From positions 1,798,001 through 1,862,000 of the forward strand of contig JAPFFF010000006.1 of NCBI GenBank assembly GCA_039105265.1: a DNA stretch of 64,000 nt, read 5' to 3'. Numbering within the stretch: position 1 is the first letter of the stretch; each line of letters begins with the position of its first letter. The translations under genes and the position numbers were made by a program. Of this stretch, positions 41,359 through 49,259 are shown piece by piece. Origin of the DNA: Tritrichomonas musculus. Its lineage: Eukaryota > Parabasalia > Tritrichomonadida > Tritrichomonadidae. Below the pieces are notes generated by a model. That model saw only the letters and a program-made list of their open reading frames with translations. It was not told where the DNA came from and did no database searches.

Positions 41359-44300
41359 ACGAAGCTAGCAGATGATGTCGCATTTGATGCAAAAGAAGTT
41401 ACATTTCGTGATTTGAAACAATTAGCATTATTGCTTAATGTGAATGAAAATGAAATTGATGATATTGTGAATTCAGTTAAAGATAGATTTGGGATTGCTA
41501 GAGATAAGAAAATTAAGCAATCTAATCCAGAATATGAAGCAGTTAAGAATGCAGTTAATTCAAATCTCACTGATATCATTATTGATAAACTTATTGAAAT
41601 GGATTATGATGGAGATGATTCATATAATCATATGTATTGGTTTGCTAAAGGGTATAATGCTAAGAGGGAAGATGATGAGTATTTCAAGAAATTTGATCGT
41701 AAAAGATTTATAATCAAAGATCCATTTGATGAATTCAAGAGAAAGAATGCTAAAGATAAGTTTGAAAAAGACCTTAAAAATGAAAAGATTAAAAGGGAAG
41801 ATGATGAATATTTCAAGAAATTTAATCATGATGAATTCAAAGTCAAAGAGCCATTAGATGTATTTAAGAGAATGAATGTTCAAGATAAGTTTGAGAATGA
41901 TCGCAAGAATGAGCGTCAAGCAATTACAGTAAAAGAGAATTATAAAAGAATGTTTGATGATTTACGTAAGCCACTTCCTAAACTTAATCCAATACCATCA
42001 GATTGGAAACCTTATTCTCAAATATTGTTCGAGAAAGAGAATCAAGAATTGCTAGAATATTTTGAAAAGTATGGTCATGAATTTGAAAACATTGATACTG
42101 AGAATCTTATGGTTAACCAACCACATGATGAGCAGAAAGCATTAGCAGTATTGGAAGAAACTAGACGTAAGAATCCAAATGATTCTGAAATAATTGAGAA
42201 GATCATAGAAAAAGATAAAGATCCAATTGTAGTGTATTATCTTAATAAGATTCATAAGCTTGAAGATATATTCAGATTTCTTGAGAATGTTGTGTATGAA
42301 AATGAATACAAACCATTTAAGTTAACATTTGAGATTGGAGGTATTTTCAAAATTCCAGATAAGAATATTTCTCCGGAATCAGATCCCGAATTCAAATATG
42401 AGCCAAGACCTGTTACAGTAACTAGTCATAAGTTTGCTGATACCATTCCAATCATGATTCAATTAATAGCAGATTTGGATAAAGTTAAGTACTATATTGA
42501 AACGAATCTCTATAAGCATACCACTTATGGAGCATCTAATATTAAACTCATTTATGTTTCAAATGTAGCATTCACAGTTCACAGAATAGTTAAAGTTTCA
42601 GGTAAAGTAGACAAGCTTCCAGATGAATTAATTAAATCAAGATTGCTGATAGTCGACAATGAAGATGATGGATTATGTTGGTATAGATTCTTAGCAATAT
42701 GTTTAGACCAGAAGTTGAAAGATGCAAAGAAATATAATGTAGTGAATCGTACTAAAATTGCACGCAAACTATTATGCAAAGATCATGGTATAGAATATAC
42801 TACTAGACCTACTAGGGAAGCACAATCATTAATCAAATCATTTAAAGGTATGTCAATGGAAGAGATGAAAGAGTCTGCTAAGAAGCATTGTATTAACGTT
42901 AACATCTATGATTATGATGAAGATTCTAAGTGTTATGATATCCAAGAGCAATGGTTTGATGAGAAATTTGAGAATACCTTTAGTGCATTACTTTTCAGTC
43001 AAGGTAGAGTGATTCACATTATGTATATTATAGATGTTGAGAGGTTAACGAATATATGGATATGTCCTAAGTGTAGATCTTATGTTGTCCATGGAAAGAA
43101 TCCAAAAAGAATGTCTATTCATGAAGCGCATTGTGATGGGAAGTTCCATAAGAATTACATTCCAGAGAAGGTAAGTGAGCCTTATTGTCCACATATTCTT
43201 AATAATCCAGTTTATGAATATTGCTTAGCACATGATCTTAAATGGCAACTTCAGAAGTATTATATAACATATGATTTCGAAACCATGGAGCAACCTGTTC
43301 CATCTGAAGATTCACCTTTGGTGTTGCGAAGCATGAAAAAGAAAAATGAGAATAAAAGTCGTAAATCAACTATAGTCAATAGTCGTTTGATTCCATTGTC
43401 AGTGAGTTGTTGCATCAAATCTTCAAAAGGTTTGTTAACAAAGCATTTCGATGTTAGAGATGAGAAGTTCATTCCTAAATGGATCAAGTTCATGTTTGAG
43501 AAGTCTGTTGATATTGTTAATGATAAGGTTAAAGCATTGAGAGATATGACTGGAATTGATTCAGAAGAGAAGCTTTTGAAGTTAGATCGAAATCTATTTA
43601 ATGTACCAGTTTTGGGATTTAATTCAGCAAAATTCGATAGCAATCTCTTTAAAGAATACCTTAACTATAGATTTGAAAATATAGAATGGAGTGTTGATAA
43701 CAGTTCATTAATTGGTACCACGTCAGCAATGAAACAATTCATTATTCACAAAAGTGGAGGTTTAAATAAAGGTTTGATTGGATTACGTTTCATTGATGCT
43801 CAAGCATATGTAAGTGGTGGTACTCTCAAAGAATTTGGTAAAGATTTTGGAGGTCAGAAGAATTCAGTAAAAGGTATATTCCCTTATGAAGCAATCAATA
43901 GTGAGAATTATAATGAAATCCTAAGTAAGTCTGAACCATTTACGTACGAAGATTTCTATAGCTATCTCAATCAAAAGAATCCATTAACGAAAGAAGAGTA
44001 TGATGCTTATGTTGAAGATTCCAAACGTTTCAAGACTCGTTGGGATTATCTATTAGCATATAATGATAATGATGTTGAGATGATGATCAAACCTATTGAT
44101 AGTCTCATTGAAATGAATGCTAAGTATGGAGTAGATATGTTATCAAACATTTCTTTGTCACGTAATGCTTCAGAAGAAAAATATGCAATGAATTATAAAG
44201 ACTTTGATCCAAAATGTAACTATGGAATTGTTAATGAATCAAATACATTCAAACCTACCCAAAAATGGTGGGAATACAAAGTTAGGGGATATGTCATGCA

Positions 44301-46245
44301 AGATGAGAAATGGAATGCTAAGCAACGTACTAAGAAATTAATTTGCGAAGCAAAGTTCCCTAAGGGAAATGCTAAACCTTTAAGAGATGTTTCTAAATGT
44401 GTCACAGAAGATGACTTTGATGCTTTCATGAAGATGTACAATGATCCGATTCAAGGTAAATGTCACCTCTGTGGTGAACACTTCTCATGGACTAATAAAC
44501 CAACTTTGGATAGAATTAATAATGAGATTGGACATGAGCTTTCAAATTGTAAACTTGCATGCGAAATATGTAACAAATTACGTTCAAAATATGATGATAA
44601 GGTTACTCGTTTACGAATCCAGCTTAAGAAGTTCTGTAGACTAAACCATTTTGCAATGACCATCACAGATGAAACTGAATATAAACGTTTAAGAGAAGGT
44701 ATAGCTGGTGGTCTTTCAAATGTAATGCATCGAGTCAACATTAGAGGTGAAACCAATATCAATAGATTCCATTACGATTTGAATGCTAACAAGGTCATTT
44801 CAAGAGATGCATTAAATAAAGTTTCACATGTAATTGGAGTTGATTTCAATTCATTATATCCATCAGCATTCTCTGGAAACAAACATCCTTTCAACAAATA
44901 TCATGGAGGTATCATGTACATGCCTGGCTCAATGCTAAATTCATTTGATTGCTATGATTCTAATGGTGTATTGATACCTGAAATCCAACGTAAATGTATG
45001 AATATAATCAATTCCCAACGAAGATTTAAAGAGAATCCTCAATTCATATTCCATGCAACTGTTAAACTAGAATGTCCCAAAGAGCTTATTAATACATTCA
45101 TTAACTTTCCTCCTGTGTTTCGAAACTTTGAAATTAATAATGATTCTGACACAATTGGATCATATATGTACGAATATGGTAAAGACAATGGTATTCATAC
45201 AGTGGACAAATCAGATGTTAAGCTTACCATGACTCTCGACACAATGGGTGAATATAAGATCTTTGGATGCTACTATTTATGGTTTCTCATAGATCATGGT
45301 TTGAAAGTTGTAGATATCAAGAATGTAACGTTATATGATTGCCATAGAGGTTTCAATGCATTTGTCAACGAATTCATGAATGAGCGTGTTGCCATCCTAA
45401 ATGGAGACAAACCTGGAAATGAGAAGTTCTATAAAATTAGTATGAATGGATCTTATGGATATGATGGTCTCAATACAGAGCATTACAATAAGATTAAGAT
45501 AGTTGATCGTGACAAAGCATACCAAGCAATCATCAGTGACACATACATGAATGGATTACCATTATCTAGAAACTCTTACCTAATCCAGTTGCAACCCAAG
45601 AACTTTAGATGCAAAACATGTATTCAAGAATCATTCTTCACACTTGATAATGCAAAGTTCTGGTATCTAACATTCATTTACGATTTCCTTTTCAAATGTG
45701 TTGATCTAGAACGCATTCACTTCATAGAGGGTGATACAGATAGTGCTTACTTTGCAATTGCAGGTGACATGAATAGACATGGTGAACAGTATTTCGATAC
45801 AATCATTGCTAACAGGGAATTTTATGACAAACATGTCTACAAATTCATGCCTAACCCATCCATTGGAACTAAAGCAGATGAGAAGAAGATCTTAGGTGCA
45901 AGCATTGAAAAATATGGAGATAATCAAGTGGCACTCTGCCCTAAATGCTACACAATTTGGAATAATAAAGAAGACGGTACATCTGAAACCAAATCCCTAA
46001 AACTTAAAGGTGTATCATTAAAGAAGAACTCAATTCAATCATCAGATTATCTTCATGTTATTCAAGAAAGAACTGTCAAACCTGGTATCAACATAAATCT
46101 TCAAATGAATCATAACCAAATGAGTAAGATAACTGTATACAAGAATGCATTAACAGGTTTCCATAACAAGATGATCGTACTTCCAAATGAATCTTGTGCA
46201 CCATTCATCAAAGGTTTGACTGCTAATGATTACATTTGTGAATAA
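41356..46245 (+). CDS. protein-primed family-B DNA polymerase of the element
   Basis: The protein has 1,629 residues from the ATG at the inner TIR edge. Order: two tandem ~45-residue repeats (each starting KREDDEYFKKF, ~104 and ~148); an OTU-like region with EDDGLCWYRFLAICL (Cys ~441) and RVIHIMYI (~552); zinc-finger-like CPKC to H-x-x-H-C (~570-596); 3'-5' exonuclease motifs DFET (~640), NSAKFDSN (~756) and YNDNDVEMM (~902); an HNH-like zinc module CHLC (~1036), TLDRINNEIGH (~1051) and ACEICNKLRSK (~1068); then polymerase motifs A DFNSLYPS (~1163), B KISMNGSYGY (~1360) and C GDTDSAY (~1459), with LKLKGVSLKKNS near the end. It should replicate the linear element from a protein primer. Confidence 0.9.
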   Translation: MTKLADDVAFDAKEVTFRDLKQLALLLNVNENEIDDIVNSVKDRFGIARDKKIKQSNPEYEAVKNAVNSNLTDIIIDKLIEMDYDGDDSYNHMYWFAKGYNAKREDDEYFKKFDRKRFIIKDPFDEFKRKNAKDKFEKDLKNEKIKREDDEYFKKFNHDEFKVKEPLDVFKRMNVQDKFENDRKNERQAITVKENYKRMFDDLRKPLPKLNPIPSDWKPYSQILFEKENQELLEYFEKYGHEFENIDTENLMVNQPHDEQKALAVLEETRRKNPNDSEIIEKIIEKDKDPIVVYYLNKIHKLEDIFRFLENVVYENEYKPFKLTFEIGGIFKIPDKNISPESDPEFKYEPRPVTVTSHKFADTIPIMIQLIADLDKVKYYIETNLYKHTTYGASNIKLIYVSNVAFTVHRIVKVSGKVDKLPDELIKSRLLIVDNEDDGLCWYRFLAICLDQKLKDAKKYNVVNRTKIARKLLCKDHGIEYTTRPTREAQSLIKSFKGMSMEEMKESAKKHCINVNIYDYDEDSKCYDIQEQWFDEKFENTFSALLFSQGRVIHIMYIIDVERLTNIWICPKCRSYVVHGKNPKRMSIHEAHCDGKFHKNYIPEKVSEPYCPHILNNPVYEYCLAHDLKWQLQKYYITYDFETMEQPVPSEDSPLVLRSMKKKNENKSRKSTIVNSRLIPLSVSCCIKSSKGLLTKHFDVRDEKFIPKWIKFMFEKSVDIVNDKVKALRDMTGIDSEEKLLKLDRNLFNVPVLGFNSAKFDSNLFKEYLNYRFENIEWSVDNSSLIGTTSAMKQFIIHKSGGLNKGLIGLRFIDAQAYVSGGTLKEFGKDFGGQKNSVKGIFPYEAINSENYNEILSKSEPFTYEDFYSYLNQKNPLTKEEYDAYVEDSKRFKTRWDYLLAYNDNDVEMMIKPIDSLIEMNAKYGVDMLSNISLSRNASEEKYAMNYKDFDPKCNYGIVNESNTFKPTQKWWEYKVRGYVMQDEKWNAKQRTKKLICEAKFPKGNAKPLRDVSKCVTEDDFDAFMKMYNDPIQGKCHLCGEHFSWTNKPTLDRINNEIGHELSNCKLACEICNKLRSKYDDKVTRLRIQLKKFCRLNHFAMTITDETEYKRLREGIAGGLSNVMHRVNIRGETNINRFHYDLNANKVISRDALNKVSHVIGVDFNSLYPSAFSGNKHPFNKYHGGIMYMPGSMLNSFDCYDSNGVLIPEIQRKCMNIINSQRRFKENPQFIFHATVKLECPKELINTFINFPPVFRNFEINNDSDTIGSYMYEYGKDNGIHTVDKSDVKLTMTLDTMGEYKIFGCYYLWFLIDHGLKVVDIKNVTLYDCHRGFNAFVNEFMNERVAILNGDKPGNEKFYKISMNGSYGYDGLNTEHYNKIKIVDRDKAYQAIISDTYMNGLPLSRNSYLIQLQPKNFRCKTCIQESFFTLDNAKFWYLTFIYDFLFKCVDLERIHFIEGDTDSAYFAIAGDMNRHGEQYFDTIIANREFYDKHVYKFMPNPSIGTKADEKKILGASIEKYGDNQVALCPKCYTIWNNKEDGTSETKSLKLKGVSLKKNSIQSSDYLHVIQERTVKPGININLQMNHNQMSKITVYKNALTGFHNKMIVLPNESCAPFIKGLTANDYICE
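44351..44373 (+). repeat. palindromic module inside the polymerase gene
   Basis: caaagttccctaagggaaat carries the hairpin ttccc-taa-gggaa (44356-44368), encoding part of EAKFPKGNAK. Nearly the same string (caaagttccctacgggaatg) is the block at 41261-41280 in the left terminal repeat. Confidence 0.7.
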
Positions 46246-46461
46246 AAGTATATTTAAATATTTTTGAACAAATCTGTTTGCATTTGACACTATTGTGAAA
46301 TGAGTTTAGAAAAGAATTTAAATATTTTTGATCATATTTGTTTACATTCAATACTATTATAAACCTTATATAATCTTTATGATTGTCTTATATTACCATT
46401 TACATATTCTTTTGCAATACATTTACAATACTTTTGCAAATACTTTAACAATTTTGTAAAC

Positions 46462-47109
46462 ATGAATCAATTAAAACTAAATAAAATTGGTTTCTCAAAT
46501 GAGTTACACAACGAATTACAAAATGAAAATGACTTACAAATAACAGAGAATCATTTGCATAATACCATTTGTGGAACAAATCTCTCTCTGTACTCTTGTG
46601 AAACATTCGCTAAAGCGAAAAACGTAGTTAGGTCTGGTTCCCAGACTGTTAAAACAGAAGCTAAGCAATCTCAGAGAGAACTTGAAGTGCAACAAAGTGA
46701 AGTAAATGAAATGAATCCTAAAATAAATGAATCAGATACTTGCTTCGCATCACCAAAGGTGTCATATTCAGCTTTAGCGGATCTTGAACAGCAAAAGAAA
46801 TTCATCAAAAGACAGAAATATAATGCATACATGAAATCGTATCGTGAACGCAAAAAGAAAGAGATAGAAGAACGTATAAAATCAATTGATATATCTCTCA
46901 ACGAACAAACCAAATCATATAGTAAAGATGATATCAAACAAGCTCTCTTTGGTTGTATTAATACATTAATAAATATCATTAACATTCATCTTGACAATTT
47001 CACAAATGAAGCCAAAAATGATATCATTAGATGTCAATATTCTAATGACATTCTTCAACTAACTAATACATTAAATGCTTATATCAACAGCTTATTGGGA
47101 TCTAAATAA
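46462..47109 (+). CDS. small protein with bZIP-like basic region
   Basis: The protein has 215 residues. Near residues 116-142 there is a basic segment (RQKYNAYMKSYRERKKKEIE) like the DNA-contacting part of bZIP proteins, followed by helices with hydrophobic spacing (IKQALFGCINTLINIINIHL), so a DNA-binding role is plausible. Residues ~48-70 (ETFAKAKNVVRSGSQTVKTE) are encoded by palindromic modules also found in the right terminal repeat. The gene lies 216 bp after the polymerase on the same strand and overlaps the convergent 126-aa gene by 18 bp. No close family was recognised. Confidence 0.6.
   Translation: MNQLKLNKIGFSNELHNELQNENDLQITENHLHNTICGTNLSLYSCETFAKAKNVVRSGSQTVKTEAKQSQRELEVQQSEVNEMNPKINESDTCFASPKVSYSALADLEQQKKFIKRQKYNAYMKSYRERKKKEIEERIKSIDISLNEQTKSYSKDDIKQALFGCINTLINIINIHLDNFTNEAKNDIIRCQYSNDILQLTNTLNAYINSLLGSK
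46591..46655 (+). repeat. palindromic modules inside the basic-region gene
   Basis: The order is tactcttgtgaaac, hairpin ttcgct-aa-agcgaa (46606-46619), then hairpin gtctgg-ttc-ccagac (46632-46646). The right terminal repeat has the first and last parts joined directly, without the 24 bp at 46606-46629. The difference is a multiple of three and keeps the frame. Confidence 0.7.
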
Positions 47110-47472
47110 TTCGTTAGCAAATTCATTTAATTTCATTTCTACTTGATTCTTAACCGAATTATTTTTAGACTTATACACATATGTATTCTTATATGGAATC
47201 AATATAAGCTTTCCATAACGTTTTCTGAATACATGATTATCTATTTTAAATCGTTTATTCATTTCTCTAGTATTCATTTCAGAAACAGTCTCATTATATC
47301 TAACAAGTTTCTTTAACAATTTCAATTCATTTTTGTTAATCAATTCACTAATAATCATTAACAATTTCTCTTCATCAGACTCATCAAATATACCACCTTG
47401 ATAATTATTTTTATATTCACCACAGATATTTGAATCCATTTTATCTACATTAAAGAAATTATTTTCAGACAT
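47092..47472 (-). CDS. 126-aa orphan protein of the element
   Basis: The ATG at 47472 lies at the inner edge of the right terminal repeat, in the same position as the polymerase ATG in the left repeat, so the identical TIR promoter drives both. The protein is polar and helical (EEKLLMIISELINKNELKLL) with a basic C-terminal half (VFRKRYGKLILIPYKNTYVY). In this position a terminal-protein or regulator role could be imagined, but nothing in the sequence proves it. Confidence 0.5.
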   Translation of the reverse strand: MSENNFFNVDKMDSNICGEYKNNYQGGIFDESDEEKLLMIISELINKNELKLLKKLVRYNETVSEMNTREMNKRFKIDNHVFRKRYGKLILIPYKNTYVYKSKNNSVKNQVEMKLNEFANELFRSQ

Positions 47473-47866
47473 TCTTTGACCTTCAATTAAAAAATTATTT
47501 GATAACAAATTTTTCGATAACTTTTCATTTTTGAAACCTTAATCAAAAGCATACTACGTACTCTTGTGAAACAAGGTCTGGTTCCCAGACTGCTAAAGCA
47601 AATTTACAAATAAATTGAGATCATCAAAAAGGGCCTAAATTCGGTCATTATTTTTGCCAAAACCACTTCAAAACAAGTGTTTCCATGACCTTCAACATGT
47701 TTTTGAAGATTCAAAATTTTTGGTCCAAAACCCCTCAAATTACATGTTTTCATGGCTTTCAACGTGATTTTGAAGATCCCAAGAATTTGAGCTCCTAGTA
47801 TTGAAACATGATATCGAAAATCAATACAAAAGTATCTGACCGGCAGCTCCCCCATCTATTATCTCT
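47470..47866 (-). repeat. right terminal inverted repeat
   Basis: About 397 bp, reverse complement of the left repeat. Instead of the left repeat's 25-bp block it carries a ~48-bp block containing tactcttgtgaaac and the hairpin gtctggttcccagac (47576-47590). The same strings occur in the neighbouring basic-region gene. Confidence 0.85.
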
Positions 47867-48285
47867 TTATTTATTTTTAAATGTTTTAAAATCACAAATA
47901 CCAATTATAAAAAAAGATAAATCTTTTTGAGATCTCGAGATCTCGTTAATTGATATCAAGTTTACAATTATTTTCATATCACATTTCATATCTGATATCT
48001 TGATAATCGATAATCTCGATATCAGATTTTTAAACTGATAATCGAGTATCAGATGAAAAAAAGTGACGTTTTTGATATCGATTCTCAAAATAACAAGTCT
48101 AGTCCGGATTAACCGAAATTCTTCTAGATTGCAGTTAATTGCATGCCAGAAGATTGCGGAGCTTGAATGGTAAGTAATTATTGGCAATACATTGACACTT
48201 TATTTTATGAAAATCGAGAAAAAATTATTTTTTATTCATTTATGAAATTTTAACTTTTTGAGAAAAGTGACTTGAAATATATATT
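47867..48285. other. spacer containing the right half of the older TIR element
   Basis: 47867-48108 belongs to the interrupted older element. The remaining ~177 bp is the 5' flank of the RRM gene. No further gene was seen. Confidence 0.5.
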
Positions 48286-48948
48286 ATGTTTGAAAGACGA
48301 AAAACTCGTATTATTTTTGTTGGCGGATTAAATTTTGAAACAAAAGAAGATACTTTAAGGAAAGTTTTTTCAAAATTTGGAAATGTTGAAGAAGTAACTT
48401 TTTCGGGGAGGGAAAATGAAAAACATCGAGGATTTGCTTTCCTAACAATGGATACGCCTGAAGCTGCCGCTGCAGCAGTTGCTAAAGATGGATTAACTAT
48501 TGACAATAACATTATTAAAATTGAATTTTATAGAGAAAAAAGACGGAGACCATTTCCAAGAAGAAACTTCGATCAATATGACGATGGTGATAAAAGAGGA
48601 AGAAGTTATAATGATGATGATTCAGAAAGTGATGAAGATGAAAAAAGGAAGAAGAAACATCATCACAAGCGCCATCATAAAAGATCCAAAAGAAGGTCTG
48701 ATTACTCTGATAGTGAAAGTGAGTCATCAGATTCTTACGAATCCTCAGAATCATCCACAGAATCAACAGATTCCTCCTCCTCCTCTTCTTCTTCGAAGTC
48801 GTCTAAAAAATCAAGGAAATCTAAAAAATCAGAATCTTCAAGAAAGAGATCTAGAAAGGATAAAAAAGACAAAAAACATAGAAAAGATAAAAAATCAAAG
48901 AAAAGCCGTCATCACAAGAGAGACAAATCTAGCTCTAGCTCTGATTAA
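48286..48948 (+). CDS. RRM protein with RS/KS-rich tail (SR-like splicing factor)
   Basis: The protein has 220 residues. A single RRM occupies ~7-85, with RNP2 IIFVGGLNF and RNP1 HRGFAFLTM. The following region is Arg/Asp-rich, then His/Lys-rich, then a Ser-rich block (including a run of eight Ser) with KSSKKSRKSKKS and RKDKKDKK repeats, and the end DKSSSSSD. This layout is that of SR or cyclophilin-like RNA-binding proteins of the spliceosome, with a phosphorylatable tail. In an intron-poor protist the role may include mRNA export (inference). Confidence 0.8.
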   Translation: MFERRKTRIIFVGGLNFETKEDTLRKVFSKFGNVEEVTFSGRENEKHRGFAFLTMDTPEAAAAAVAKDGLTIDNNIIKIEFYREKRRRPFPRRNFDQYDDGDKRGRSYNDDDSESDEDEKRKKKHHHKRHHKRSKRRSDYSDSESESSDSYESSESSTESTDSSSSSSSSKSSKKSRKSKKSESSRKRSRKDKKDKKHRKDKKSKKSRHHKRDKSSSSSD

Positions 48949-49259
48949 AATTTATTGATAATTATATCTATTTACCTCTATTTCAATAAATATATCATAT
49001 AATTGTGATCAATTTCTTTCTTTTTTTGACTAAATTTAGTCAAAATTTTGAATAAAACATTGAAAAAGTTATTGATGCAAATGATTTTCAAAGATTTTTA
49101 GTTTCAAACTTTTCGAATAAAATAAAATAAAACTAATGTGATAAAATAATCTAATAAGTCATACATATAACTACTAAAAAGACAAATCAAACTTTATTAT
49201 TTATATATAAATCAAATAACAAAAACAATTTATATGAATATTCATAAAAAAGAGAATTA
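48949..49259. other. 311-bp spacer between convergent genes
   Basis: AT-rich 3' flanks. No recognised feature. Confidence 0.35.

Larger units (their letters stand above)
40987..47866. mobile_element. compact Polinton-related element with protein-primed DNA polymerase, looks whole
   Basis: This 6,880-bp element is bounded by long terminal inverted repeats starting 5'-AGAGATAATAGATGGGGG. The AG start is typical of Polintons. TTATT flanks both ends (40982-40986 and 47867-47871), a possible short target duplication, though weak in AT-rich DNA. It holds a complete-looking family-B protein-primed polymerase, a small basic-region protein and a 126-aa orphan. No capsid, packaging ATPase, protease or integrase gene was recognised, so it is far smaller than the usual 15-20 kb Polinton. 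The near-identity of its terminal repeats indicates a recent insertion. Confidence 0.8.
40731..48108. mobile_element. older TIR element split by the 6.9-kb polymerase element
   Basis: tccggattagacttgttatt (40731-40750) is inverted at 48089-48108 (aataacaagtctagtccgga) with one mismatch. The sequence between these ends and the polymerase element is about 256 bp on the left and 242 bp on the right. Both sides are rich in related strings such as tctcgagatcga and gatatcgat. The simplest reading is a ~500-bp non-autonomous TIR element that later served as target for the polymerase element. No transposase was seen and the target duplication is unclear. Confidence 0.65.
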
